A stretch of 64,000 nt of DNA from DATKOF01 sp035524795 (GCA_035524795.1 DATKOF010000011.1:1-64000), one strand, 5' to 3'. Numbered from the stretch's first letter, positions 24,953-33,455 are shown. Numbers and translations: made by a program. The notes: generated by a model from the sequence alone, not told the origin.

Positions 24953-25508
24953 GGACACCCTGCACATGGGAAAGCAGTTTGAGGACATGGGTTTCGTTGT
25001 TGAATTCTAAGCCAACGCCGGTCATAAGTGTATTCCCGTCGCGGATGCTTACCGGCTGGTCGGTCTGCGCGAGATTGCTGTCGGGGATGATTTCCAGTGT
25101 GCTGGTTTCCAGCACCAGCTCGCTGCGGTCGCCGCTCGCTTCGCGTACGATCTTTACGTCGTCCCGCAGTTTCGCCGTCTCGCCGTTGCTCGACACCCAG
25201 GCGGTGCGCGAAGTCGCGACGATCGGCGCGCGGCTGCGGCTGAAATGCACGAAGCGCGGCGCTTCGAGCTGGGTCGAATCGTCGTCGGGATAATGCGTCA
25301 TCCGGCGCGCACTCAGCGTGTAGCGCGGCGTGCCGTCTTCGCCGATGCGGGTCGCGGAAAAATCCTCGACGATATAGTCAGGATCGTGGCGCAGTTTGCC
25401 CTCGCGTGGAAGATCGGATGGCTGCGACAGATGGTCGATCCAGAATGTCAGCGCGGTAATCGCGGTGAGCAGCGCGACCGGGAACCACAGCGTCAGGCGG
25501 TGCATCAT
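24921..25508 (-). CDS. lptC: LPS export inner-membrane anchor LptC
   Basis: The 195-aa protein has one N-terminal transmembrane helix (LWFPVALLTAITALTFWI) and a periplasmic jellyroll: HDPDYIVEDFSATRIGEDGTP (key part DPDY..E.F), YTLSARRMTHYPDDDSTQLEAP. LptC docks LptBFG to LptA. It overlaps kdsC by 4 bp. Confidence 0.92.
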   Translation of the reverse strand: MMHRLTLWFPVALLTAITALTFWIDHLSQPSDLPREGKLRHDPDYIVEDFSATRIGEDGTPRYTLSARRMTHYPDDDSTQLEAPRFVHFSRSRAPIVATSRTAWVSSNGETAKLRDDVKIVREASGDRSELVLETSTLEIIPDSNLAQTDQPVSIRDGNTLMTGVGLEFNNETHVLKLLSHVQGVHENPRARTRG

Positions 25509-26032
25509 GTTTTGAGGTAGGCGGCGAGCCGGTGTTCAAGCGTGCCCTGCGCCTGCATGATCAGTTCACAGGCTTCGCGCACCGCGCCGCTGCCGCTGCC
25601 GGCCCGCGTCACGTAGTCCGCATGCTGTCTTACGAGGAGCGGCGCGTCGGGCACGGTGAGCGCCAGCCCGCACCGCAGCAACGCCGGCAGATCGACCACG
25701 TCGTCCCCCATATAGGCTGTAGCGGCCGCCTCGATATTGCGCGCTGCCAGCAATTCGGCGAACACGCGCCCCTTGTCGGACGCTCCCTGAAACACCAGCT
25801 TGACGCCGAGGTTCTGCGCGCGCAGTTCGACGCAGCGCGAGGTGCGGCCGGTCAACAGCGCGATTTCGACGCCGCTATCCTGCAGCATTTTCATGCCGTG
25901 CCCGTCGCGCGAATTGAACGCCTTGATTTCCTCGCCGCCGTCGGTCAGATAAAGCGCGCCATCAGTCATTACTCCGTCGACGTCGAACACCGCGAGGCGG
26001 ACGCGTCCGGCCTTGTCGTAAATTTTCTGCAT
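25505..26032 (-). CDS. kdsC: 3-deoxy-D-manno-octulosonate 8-phosphate phosphatase
   Basis: The 175-aa HAD-family phosphatase releases Kdo from Kdo-8-phosphate. HAD motif I is FDVDGVMTDG, motif II LLTGRTS, and motif IV YMGDDVVDLP. The length without a cap domain is typical for tetrameric KdsC. It follows kdsD by 29 bp. Confidence 0.95.
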   Translation of the reverse strand: MQKIYDKAGRVRLAVFDVDGVMTDGALYLTDGGEEIKAFNSRDGHGMKMLQDSGVEIALLTGRTSRCVELRAQNLGVKLVFQGASDKGRVFAELLAARNIEAAATAYMGDDVVDLPALLRCGLALTVPDAPLLVRQHADYVTRAGSGSGAVREACELIMQAQGTLEHRLAAYLKT

Positions 26033-26061
26033 CGGTCGTGTTTACGGCTGCGGGTCGATAA

Positions 26062-27060
26062 TCAGATCACTTTGGCCCGGAACAGGTCATGCATATTGAG
26101 CGCGCCGACCAGCCGCTGCCCGGTATCGACCACCAGCAGCTGGTTCACCCGGTAGCGGTCCATGATCTGCACCGCCTCCGCCGCCAGTTTGTCGGGGCCG
26201 ATGGTATGGGGGTCGCGCTTCATCGCGTCGCCGATCCGGGTTTTGTGAAGATCGGTGCCGGCGCTGAGTGCGCGCCGCAGATCGCCGTCGGTGAAGATGC
26301 CGACCACGCGCTGCGCGTCGTCCACGATCGCCGTCATTCCCAGTCCGCCGCGCGTCATCTCGCGGATCGCCTCAGCGAGCGTCGTGCCTTCGGCGACGCG
26401 CGGCGCGTCGGCCGCGACGCGCATCACGTCGCGCACGTGGGTCAGCAGCCGGCGGCCGAGCGCGCCGCCCGGGTGCGAACGCGCGAATTCGTCGCGGCTG
26501 AAACCCTTGGACTGCATCAGCGCCAGCGCCAGTGCGTCGCCGAGCGCGAGCGCGGCGGTGGTACTGGCGGTCGGCGCCAGGTTGAGCGGGCAGGCTTCTT
26601 TTTCGGCGCCCGCGTACAGATGGACGTCGGCCTCGCGCGCGAGGCTCGACTGCGGATTGCCGGTCAGCGCGATCAGTTTCGCGCCCTGCCGCTTGATCGG
26701 CGGCACGATCGCCAGCAGCTCGGAACTTTCTCCGGAGTTCGACAGCGCGATGAACGCGTCGTCTCGGGTGATCATGCCGAGGTCGCCGTGGCTTGCCTCG
26801 GCCGGATGCACGAAATAGGCCGGAGTGCCGGTGCTTGCCATCGTTGACGCGATTTTGCGCGCGATATGGCCGGACTTGCCGATGCCGCTGACCGTGACCC
26901 GGCCGCGGCAGGCGAACAGCAGATCGACGGCTTTCTGAAAGCTGTGATCGAGTTTTGCGATGAGTCCGTGAATTGCCGCCGCCTCGATTTCGAGCACCTC
27001 GCGCGCCAGTCCGACGGCATCGCCGGCGGCCGGCTGCGACGCTTGCTTTGCGGGTTTCAT
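26062..27060 (-). CDS. kdsD: D-arabinose 5-phosphate isomerase
   Basis: The 332-aa protein has a SIS domain (VSGIGKSGHIARKIASTMAS, EASHGDLGMI, ALSNSGESSEL) followed by two CBS domains (about 205-330). It converts ribulose-5-phosphate to arabinose-5-phosphate, the first dedicated precursor of Kdo. It heads the kdsDC-lptCAB-rpoN operon. A TATACT element sits only 10-15 bp upstream of the ATG with no Shine-Dalgarno sequence, so the mRNA may be nearly leaderless. Confidence 0.94.
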   Translation of the reverse strand: MKPAKQASQPAAGDAVGLAREVLEIEAAAIHGLIAKLDHSFQKAVDLLFACRGRVTVSGIGKSGHIARKIASTMASTGTPAYFVHPAEASHGDLGMITRDDAFIALSNSGESSELLAIVPPIKRQGAKLIALTGNPQSSLAREADVHLYAGAEKEACPLNLAPTASTTAALALGDALALALMQSKGFSRDEFARSHPGGALGRRLLTHVRDVMRVAADAPRVAEGTTLAEAIREMTRGGLGMTAIVDDAQRVVGIFTDGDLRRALSAGTDLHKTRIGDAMKRDPHTIGPDKLAAEAVQIMDRYRVNQLLVVDTGQRLVGALNMHDLFRAKVI

Positions 27061-27148
27061 GGCGCGAGCAGTATAACAAAGTCGGCGCAGAGGCCCGGCG
27101 GCGCTCTTGCAATTCGGCAGCGATAAGGCATTATCCAGAAGGCATTTT

Positions 27149-29116
27149 ATGGAAAATTCCCTGCAAACGGTGCTGGTTCTGCTGCTCGCCGCGGTGCTGG
27201 TGGTGATCCTGTTCCGCACCCTCAGGCTGCCGGCGATGATCGGCTATCTGCTGCTGGGCGTCGCGATCGGGCCTTTCAGTGTGGGGCTGATCCCGGGCAC
27301 CGAAAACACGCGCGACCTCGCCGAGTTCGGCGTGGTGTTTCTGATGTTCAGCATCGGGCTTGAATTCAGCCTCTCCAGGCTGGCGACGATGCGCCACGTC
27401 GTGTTCGGACTCGGCGCTTCGCAGGTGGCGCTGACGCTGTTGATCGTCGTCGCTTTCACCGTGTTCGACGGTGGTGACTGGCGCGCCGGCATTGTCCTCG
27501 GCGGCGCGATTGCGATGTCTTCGACCGCGATCGTCAGCAAAATGCTGGCGGAAAAACTCCAGCTCAATACGCCGCACGGCCGGCAGGTGATCGGCGTGTT
27601 GCTGTTTCAGGATCTGGCCGTGGTGCCGCTGCTGATCCTGATCCCGGCGCTGGCGCAGCCGCCGGCGACGCTGGCCACCGGACTCGCCTTTGCGCTGCTG
27701 AAAGCGATTGTGGTGCTGGCGATCCTGCTGTTCTTCGGGCAGAAACCGATGCGGCTGTGGTTCAATCTGGTCGCGCGGCAGAAGTCGTCCGAGCTGTTCG
27801 TGCTGAATGTGCTGCTGATCACGCTGGGCCTGGCCTTCATCACCAGGGCCGCCGGGCTGTCGCTTGCCCTCGGCGCGTTCATCGCCGGCATGCTGATTTC
27901 GGAAACCGAATACCGTTACCAGGTCGAGGACGACATCAAGCCGTTCCGCGACGTGCTGCTCGGGTTGTTTTTCGTGACCGTCGGGATGCAGCTCAACGTT
28001 GCGCTGGTCGTTGCCTACTGGTTGTGGGTCGCCGCGGCGCTGCTGATCGTCATCGCGCTGAAGGTCGGACTGATGACGGCGCTGGCACGTCTGTTCGGCA
28101 GCCATATCAGCGCCGCGCTGCGCACCGCGCTCGACCTCGCGCAGGGAGGAGAATTCGGTTTCGTGCTGCTGACGCTTGCAGCGCCGCTCAAATTGATGCC
28201 GGAACTTCTGCTGCAGGTGACGCTGGCAGCGCTGGTGCTGTCGATGCTGCTGGCGCCGTTCATCATCGAGCGCAGCGAGCGCATCGTGCGCCATATGAGC
28301 GGGGCGGAATGGCTGGTGCGCGCGATGGAATTGACCCAGATCGCGACCCAGTCGATCGCCGCGGACCGGCACGTCATAGTCTGCGGCTACGGTCGCAGCG
28401 GGCAGAACCTCGCGCGGCTGCTCAACCGGGAAGATATCGGTTTCGTCGCCCTCGACATCGACCCGCAGCGGATCAGGGAAGCCGCGGCGGCGGGCGAACG
28501 CGTCGTTTACGGGGACGCCGGACGGCGCGAAGTGCTGATGGCGGCTGGGTTGCCGCGCGCGCGCGCGGTGGTGGTCAGCGTTGCCGATACCGAATTTGCA
28601 CTGCGCGTGCTGTCAGCGGTACAGCAGGTGCGGCCGGAGTTGCCGGTCATCGTGCGCACCATTGACGACGCCGACATCGAACGCCTGCGCCAGGCCGGTG
28701 CCGCGGAAGTGGTCGCCGACATTCTGGAAGGCAGCCTGATGCTGGCGTCGCATGCGTTGATGCTGTTGGGGATCCCGTTGAACCGCGTACTCGCGCACAT
28801 CCGGCAGGTGCGCGAAAGCCGCTATGCGCTGTTCAAGGGGTTTTTCCGCGGCGTCAGTGACGAGTCCATGAACGCGGCACGATCCGCACCGCGCCTGCAT
28901 TCAGTGGTGATCGAACCGGGGGCGGCGGCGATCGGTCGTACGCTGGCGCGGATCGGGTTGGAGCAGGCCGCGGTCGAAATCAAATCGTTGCGGCGGCCCG
29001 GTGCGGCGCCGGTGGCCCCGATGCCGGATACCGTGATTCAGGAAGGCGACGTGCTGGTATTGCTGGGCACGGAAGAAAGTCTGGCTGCGGCAGAAATCAA
29101 ATTGCTGCAAGGGTGA
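27149..29116 (+). CDS. CPA2-family potassium/proton antiporter (Kef/YbaL type)
   Basis: The 655-aa protein has an N-terminal multi-helix CPA2 exchanger domain (about 1-385; segments LRLPAMIGYLLLGVAIGP, FLMFSIGLEFS, GAIAMSSTAIVSK). An RCK/TrkA-N domain with Rossmann motif VIVCGYGRSGQNLA and a TrkA-C domain (about 560-650) follow. It probably exchanges K+ or Na+ for H+ under NAD(H)- or glutathione-type gating; KefB, KefC and YbaL cannot be told apart here. It is divergent from kdsD and ends at a strong terminator. Confidence 0.9.
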   Translation: MENSLQTVLVLLLAAVLVVILFRTLRLPAMIGYLLLGVAIGPFSVGLIPGTENTRDLAEFGVVFLMFSIGLEFSLSRLATMRHVVFGLGASQVALTLLIVVAFTVFDGGDWRAGIVLGGAIAMSSTAIVSKMLAEKLQLNTPHGRQVIGVLLFQDLAVVPLLILIPALAQPPATLATGLAFALLKAIVVLAILLFFGQKPMRLWFNLVARQKSSELFVLNVLLITLGLAFITRAAGLSLALGAFIAGMLISETEYRYQVEDDIKPFRDVLLGLFFVTVGMQLNVALVVAYWLWVAAALLIVIALKVGLMTALARLFGSHISAALRTALDLAQGGEFGFVLLTLAAPLKLMPELLLQVTLAALVLSMLLAPFIIERSERIVRHMSGAEWLVRAMELTQIATQSIAADRHVIVCGYGRSGQNLARLLNREDIGFVALDIDPQRIREAAAAGERVVYGDAGRREVLMAAGLPRARAVVVSVADTEFALRVLSAVQQVRPELPVIVRTIDDADIERLRQAGAAEVVADILEGSLMLASHALMLLGIPLNRVLAHIRQVRESRYALFKGFFRGVSDESMNAARSAPRLHSVVIEPGAAAIGRTLARIGLEQAAVEIKSLRRPGAAPVAPMPDTVIQEGDVLVLLGTEESLAAAEIKLLQG

Positions 29117-29121
29117 TCAAG

Positions 29122-29156
29122 CGACAAAAAACCCGCGCAAGGCGGGTTTTTTGTCG
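29122..29156. terminator. Bidirectional intrinsic terminator
   Basis: A perfect 15-bp stem (CGACAAAAAACCCGC paired with its complement at 29142-29156) closes a 5-base loop. A-rich and T-rich flanks are inside the stem, so transcripts in either direction end in a U-tract. It separates the antiporter gene (plus) from the prepilin gene (minus). Confidence 0.9.
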
Positions 29157-29170
29157 GGCAGCGGATTTGC

Positions 29171-29902
29171 TTACTGAAGCGCTGTGCCGCCGCAGTTCGG
29201 ATTGGTGACAGCGGCATTGTATCTCATCGCCGCTGCGCTTCCGGTGACGCAGGTGGAGACGCTGGATTGATCCCAAGCGCCGTTAGTTGCCCGGAACGCG
29301 CCGGTTGACGGTATGCCATCGTCGATCTTGTTGTCGAGTTCAAGAAGAATGCTTACGGGAATATTGCCGCCCGTCTTGATGTTAAGATGGGTTGATGCGG
29401 TAGCGACATCCTGATAATCGTTGTCGCTTACCAGTTCAACCCAGCCGCTGAAGGCGTTGGTCGGGACCGTTGTCGGAGTTGGGGCGGGGGCGGTGTCAGA
29501 ACTGGTGTCCGATGCAAGCGCAGCGCATGGGTTAGCGCAATAAGTGCCGGTGATAAACCCCGCGGCGGAAAGTTGCGTCCATACCAGCGAAGTCTCGGGA
29601 GCGTCAATGACACCATTTGAGCAAAGCCCTGAGCCTGCAGTGCCGCACCCGGGGGCGGCCCCGCCGTTAACCTGCGGCAGAGAAGTGCTCGCAGTGGTAG
29701 TGTCCATGTCTCCCGGCAGAATCCGGTAACGGTCCTGGAATGCCAGATAGGCGACTTTGATCCCGTCGATCTGGGCTGCTATGTTCCGCACCCGCGCGGT
29801 GTTGATCAGTTCCTGACCTTTCAATATGCCGCCCAGCAGCAGCCCGATGATGACCAGCACGATCGCGATTTCGATCAGGGTGAAGCCTCGCTGTTTGTTC
29901 AT
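29171..29902 (-). CDS. Type IV prepilin with own sigma-54 promoter
   Basis: The 243-aa protein has a short leader MNKQRG followed by FTLIEIAIVLVIIGLLLGG, the class III prepilin signature with Glu5. Cleavage follows the Gly. The globular part has an RILPGDMD segment, as in many large pseudopilins and MSHA-type pilins, and several cysteines (APGCGTAGSGLC, YCANPC, STCV, NPNC) likely paired. Ser/Thr/Ala/Pro-rich loops follow. It is separated from the rest of the pilus genes by an ABC permease operon and a kinase gene, and carries a near-consensus -24/-12 promoter, an arrangement known for pilA. It may be the main fibre subunit of this locus. Confidence 0.88.
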   Translation of the reverse strand: MNKQRGFTLIEIAIVLVIIGLLLGGILKGQELINTARVRNIAAQIDGIKVAYLAFQDRYRILPGDMDTTTASTSLPQVNGGAAPGCGTAGSGLCSNGVIDAPETSLVWTQLSAAGFITGTYCANPCAALASDTSSDTAPAPTPTTVPTNAFSGWVELVSDNDYQDVATASTHLNIKTGGNIPVSILLELDNKIDDGIPSTGAFRATNGAWDQSSVSTCVTGSAAAMRYNAAVTNPNCGGTALQ

Positions 29903-29944
29903 GATTTATGTCCCCTTCTGAGTGGATTCGTTACCCGATTTTGC

Positions 29945-29959
29945 GCAATTCTCGTGCCA
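29945..29959 (-). promoter_or_regulatory. Sigma-54 (-24/-12) promoter of prepilin gene
   Basis: The minus strand reads TGGCACGAGAATTGC, matching consensus TGGCACG-N4-TTGC exactly, with the required 10 bp between the GG and GC dinucleotides. Transcription should start near 29933, giving a leader of about 30 nt before the prepilin ATG at 29902. A sigma-54 gene (rpoN) and a sigma-54 activator (45853-47298) are in the same window. Confidence 0.8.
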
Positions 29960-30016
29960 TCCCTCGATAAGTCTGTTTGGCACATCAATTTTTGCTGATC
30001 CTTATTTGTGAAATAG

Positions 30017-30036
30017 TTGGCATTTGATAATGCCAA
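30017..30036. promoter_or_regulatory. Palindrome, candidate enhancer for sigma-54 activator
   Basis: TTGGCAT-TTGATA-ATGCCAA forms a perfect 7-bp inverted repeat. Its centre is about 95 bp upstream of the expected sigma-54 start, a usual distance for activator binding. Binding by the local response regulator is inference. Confidence 0.5.
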
Positions 30037-30166
30037 TGGCGCGCTATTGTATAACATTATGATAATTTTACAATATATTAGCGTCGCTTATTGCGATGCA
30101 ATATAAATATTCTCTCCTATTGATTGATACAGGAAGATTTGCCTCGTAAAAGGCAGCGTCCAAAAG

Positions 30167-30895
30167 TCAGTTTTTTGACGTTGGCGACGAGTTTTCGGCG
30201 CTTTCCAGCTCCTGTAACCGTCCCATCAGGAAGTGAATTTCATGCGGATCCTGTACCTGGCCGCTGGCGAGCAGCCCGCCGAGCAGGATTTTGGCGCTTT
30301 GCGTTTCCCCCATGTCTTCGAGGATGAAAATCTGCATTTGCCTGGCCCAGCCAGGCGCCGCCGGCGCAAGGCGGGCGATGTCGTGCGCATACTGCAATGC
30401 CAGCGCGTCGTCATGCAGCCGATGCTTGGCCACGAGGCAGGCGTGGGCCAGCCAGCGCCAGCGCCGGTCGGGATCGCGCAGAAACTCGCGATGCACGAAA
30501 TCCAGCATCTGGCGTTGGCGCGCCGCGCCGGGCGCCTGCGCGTAGAGCTGCGCCGCCATCAGCAGCGGATACTGGGTGTCCGGATCGAGATCGAGGATCG
30601 CGGCCAGCCACTGTATGACGTGCGAATAATCGAGGTTGCGGAACGGGATGCTGATGCCCGGCTGGTTGTCGAATGCCTGCAGGCGCAGCGTCAGCAGTCC
30701 CGCCAGCGCGGCCGGTTCGCCGCCGGCGACAGCGCGCAGCACAGCCGGGGAGGGCGGCGCGTTCAGGGCCGCCGCGCTGGCGACCGGCTGCGGTTGCAGC
30801 GCCTGCCATGCGATCTGCGCGCCAAGCGCAACGCACAGCACCAGCCATGTGCCCGCGGACACCGCGGTCAGCGGGCGTTCGTCGCGTGTTCTCAC
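30167..30895 (-). CDS. Membrane-anchored helical-repeat protein with ABC permease
   Basis: The 242-aa protein starts with GTG (VRTRDERPL) overlapping the permease stop (GTGA). It has a single N-terminal transmembrane helix (AGTWLVLCVALGAQIAWQAL), then an all-helical domain with TPR-like repeats: IQWLAAILDLDPDTQYPLLMAAQLYAQ, WRWLAHACLVAKHRLHDDALALQYAHDIARLAP. Coupling to the permease suggests a periplasmic partner of the ABC transporter. By position it is a possible counterpart of PilG in the Myxococcus PilGHI system; no sequence relationship is claimed. Confidence 0.65.
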   Translation of the reverse strand: MRTRDERPLTAVSAGTWLVLCVALGAQIAWQALQPQPVASAAALNAPPSPAVLRAVAGGEPAALAGLLTLRLQAFDNQPGISIPFRNLDYSHVIQWLAAILDLDPDTQYPLLMAAQLYAQAPGAARQRQMLDFVHREFLRDPDRRWRWLAHACLVAKHRLHDDALALQYAHDIARLAPAAPGWARQMQIFILEDMGETQSAKILLGGLLASGQVQDPHEIHFLMGRLQELESAENSSPTSKN

Positions 30896-31698
30896 AGATT
30901 GCGACGCTGGAAATCGAACGTGGTGGCGGCTGCCAGCAACACCGTGTACAGCGCTGCCTGTGCCGCCAGCGCCGCGGACGCCGGCCACGATATCGCGCTG
31001 TCGCCGATCAGCCAGGCGCCCTGCGCATAACGATCGAGCGCAGGCAGCACCAGCGCAAGCCCGTCGATCACCCACGAAATCACCTGGTGCGACGGCAGAT
31101 CGGCGCCGGTCAGCGGCGCGGCGTCCATCAGCCGTATCGCGGTCAACGTGCGCGCAAGCAGGTAGAAACCGAGCACGAAGCTCGCCGCCGGCATCAGTTG
31201 CGTGAAAGTCATGATGCAGAACAGACTCAACGCGGCCACGATTGCAAGCTCGCAGGCGAGCGACAGCCCCCACTGCAGCGCCGCATGCGGCGGCGCGAGC
31301 GCCAGTTGCGGCGCGGTCGCCAGCAACGCGATCAGCAGCGCGATCAGCAGGAAGCCCAGCAGCCGGCCGAGCACGTAATCGCCGCGCCGCAGGTCGAACG
31401 ACAATATCAGTTCCAGCCCCTTGTCGTTGAATTCGCGCACGATGCTGGTCAGTATGTGCAGGGTCAGCACGAACACCGCGGCCAGCCGGACCATGGCGGC
31501 CAGAAAAGCGGTTTGGATGCGCGCGCTTTCGGTGATCGCCAGTTGGTGCACGAACCATGCTGCGCCACAGGCAATCGCCAATATCGCGATGAACAGCCAC
31601 CACAGGCGCACGCGCCCCGCCTCGAGCAGCGTAAAGCGGGCGATCGCCGCTATCTGGCGGCCGCGCGCCGAATGGTCGTTGCCTGGAGTCCCTGACAT
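30892..31698 (-). CDS. ABC-2 type transporter permease
   Basis: The 268-aa protein has about six hydrophobic segments (for example LWWLFIAILAIACGAAWFV, LAAVFVLTLHILTSIV, LLGFLLIALLIALLATAP, SFVLGFYLLARTL) and no nucleotide-binding motif. The N-terminal IAAIARFTLLEAGRVR segment before the first helix, and EFNDKGLELILSFDLRRGDYVLGRLLG, are typical of ABC-2 permeases, which export lipids, polymers or peptides. No ATPase is adjacent; the nearest orphan ATPase lies at 47372-48106 on the other side of the pilus genes. It is divergent from the histidine kinase with only 29 bp between starts. Confidence 0.75.
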   Translation of the reverse strand: MSGTPGNDHSARGRQIAAIARFTLLEAGRVRLWWLFIAILAIACGAAWFVHQLAITESARIQTAFLAAMVRLAAVFVLTLHILTSIVREFNDKGLELILSFDLRRGDYVLGRLLGFLLIALLIALLATAPQLALAPPHAALQWGLSLACELAIVAALSLFCIMTFTQLMPAASFVLGFYLLARTLTAIRLMDAAPLTGADLPSHQVISWVIDGLALVLPALDRYAQGAWLIGDSAISWPASAALAAQAALYTVLLAAATTFDFQRRNL

Positions 31699-31727
31699 AA
31701 TGAGGTCTTGACCCGGATGATTGGCGA

Positions 31728-33455
31728 ATGATAACGCAGGCAGATGAGCCGGTAATCAGATTGCAGCGGCAGATCGTCGGCGCCCATCCGCAATGGTGGC
31801 TGGGTGGCATGCTGCTCGCGCTGCATTGCGCGCTGGCGTGGGGCATCGACCAGTGGTGGGCGCGCGGCATGCTGCTCGCGCATTTCGGCCTGTTCCTGAT
31901 GTGGCAGCCGGTGTGGCGCGGCGAACGCAGTCTGGAGTCGCGCCATGCGTTGCTGGTGATCATCGTCGGCGTGCTGCTCGCGGGGTGGAACAACTGGTGG
32001 TTGATGGCGGTATGGATCGCGGTGCTGTTCGCGCTGATCGGCGGCAATCTGCTCGGCAGCCGGCAGCCGCGCCAGCGCTTTGCGGCGCTGCTCGCCGCGC
32101 TGTATCTGCTGTCGATGCTGCTGATCTGGGTGATACCGCACACCTTCGAGGGTCAGCAGTTCGAGCCGGCGCTGATAGTACTGGTGCGCTACGGCCTGCT
32201 GGCGTTGCCGGTCATTGTCATCATGGTCCCGGTGCCGGCGGGCAGCAAATCTTCGCCGCTCGCGATCGATCTCTTTTACAGCCTGTCGCTATTCCTGCTG
32301 GTCGCCGGGCTGGTGCTCGGCAGTTTCGTCGTCAAACAGGTCAGTCACGGCGATTATGCGCTGGCGCTCGCGCAGAGTCTGTTCGTGATGGCGCTGCTGC
32401 TGATGACGCTGAGCTGGTTGTGGAACCCGCACAGCGGCTTCACCGGCATCGGCTACCAGCTCTCGCGCTATCTGATGAGTCTCGGCCTGCCGTTCGAGCG
32501 CTGGGTCAAGGGGATCGCCGACCTCGCCGAGCGCGAACGCGAACCGGCGCGCTTTCTGACTTCGGCGCTGCACGACATGCGCGAACTGCCGTGGATCGCC
32601 GGCGTCGCCTGGCAGTCGCCGCACGGCGGCGGGGAAGTCGGCGTGCGGTCGAGATTCCGGACCGAATGCTCGTTCCGGCAATTGACGCTGACGTTCTACA
32701 CCCGCTGGTCGCTGAGCCCGGCGCTGCTGTTGCACCTCAACCTGCTGACGCAGATGCTGGGGCATTTTTACGAAGCCAAGCGACGCGAGGAAATGCAGCG
32801 GCAGAACGCCTACACCCAGGCGATCTACGAAACCGGCGCGCGGCTGACGCACGACGTCAAAAATCTGCTGCAATCGCTGAAGTCGCTGTGCGCCGCGGCC
32901 GAGAGCAGCGGCGCCGGTCAGGCGGCCGAACTGCAGCAATTGGTCAGGCGGCAACTGCCGCAGATCGCGCAGCGGCTGTCGGTTACCCTCGAAAAACTGA
33001 AAGCGCCGCAACAGGAGGACACCGCAATCGAAGCCGACGCGGCGGGCTGGTGGAGCGCGTTGCAGCAACGCTACGCGCGCAATGAAGTCCGTTTTTCGCT
33101 GGAAGAACCGATTTCGACCGACTCGACGGTGCCGGGTGAACTGTTCGACGGCGTCGCCGAGAATCTGCTGCAGAATGCGCTTGCCAAGGCGCGTCAGCAT
33201 CCCGATATGCGGATCAGCGTGGTCTTCCGTTCCGCAAACGGCGGCCGGCTCACGATCTGCGACAGCGGGCCGGCGCTGCCGCGCGGCATTGCCGCCGATC
33301 TGTTCACCGCGCCGGTGCCGTCGCGGAACGGACTCGGCATCGGACTCTATCAGGCGGCCAAGCAGGCGGAACAATCGGGCTATAAACTTACCCTGACCAG
33401 CAACGACAACGGCTCGGTATGCTTCGAGTTGAGCGAGGCTGGAATCAGAAATTAA
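31728..33455 (+). CDS. Membrane histidine kinase (PilS/PrsK-like)
   Basis: The 575-aa sensor kinase has an N-terminal region of roughly seven to nine transmembrane helices (about 20-235) and a cytoplasmic GAF-like linker (about 265-340). The phospho-acceptor box has His375 in LTHDVKNLLQSL, and the HATPase domain has N-box ENLLQNALAKA, DSGPAL and NGLGIGL. The HDVKN box resembles the PEP-CTERM kinase PrsK. The G1 box lacks the usual DNG form. The likely partner is the sigma-54 regulator at 45853-47298, separated from it by the pilus genes. Its stop overlaps that of the convergent prepilin by 3 bp. Confidence 0.85.
   Translation: MITQADEPVIRLQRQIVGAHPQWWLGGMLLALHCALAWGIDQWWARGMLLAHFGLFLMWQPVWRGERSLESRHALLVIIVGVLLAGWNNWWLMAVWIAVLFALIGGNLLGSRQPRQRFAALLAALYLLSMLLIWVIPHTFEGQQFEPALIVLVRYGLLALPVIVIMVPVPAGSKSSPLAIDLFYSLSLFLLVAGLVLGSFVVKQVSHGDYALALAQSLFVMALLLMTLSWLWNPHSGFTGIGYQLSRYLMSLGLPFERWVKGIADLAEREREPARFLTSALHDMRELPWIAGVAWQSPHGGGEVGVRSRFRTECSFRQLTLTFYTRWSLSPALLLHLNLLTQMLGHFYEAKRREEMQRQNAYTQAIYETGARLTHDVKNLLQSLKSLCAAAESSGAGQAAELQQLVRRQLPQIAQRLSVTLEKLKAPQQEDTAIEADAAGWWSALQQRYARNEVRFSLEEPISTDSTVPGELFDGVAENLLQNALAKARQHPDMRISVVFRSANGGRLTICDSGPALPRGIAADLFTAPVPSRNGLGIGLYQAAKQAEQSGYKLTLTSNDNGSVCFELSEAGIRN

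Larger units (their letters stand above)
29903..30166 (-). promoter_or_regulatory. AT-rich prepilin control region
   Basis: The 264-bp region upstream of the prepilin is strikingly AT-rich (for example around 30050-30120) against a GC-rich chromosome. It contains a -24/-12 promoter (29945-29959), a 20-bp palindrome (30017-30036), a GGGGAC-type ribosome binding site before the ATG, and A/T runs suited to DNA bending. It holds no open frame worth calling. Confidence 0.6.

Noticed and set aside
29976..29997. Plus-strand TTGGCAC...TTTGC as a second sigma-54 promoter
   Set aside because: The distance between GG and GC is 13 bp instead of 10, which sigma-54 does not tolerate.
30015..30037. Minus-strand TTGGCAT...ATGCC as a -24/-12 promoter
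   Set aside because: Spacing is 11 bp and the -12 element is poor; it is better read as a palindrome.
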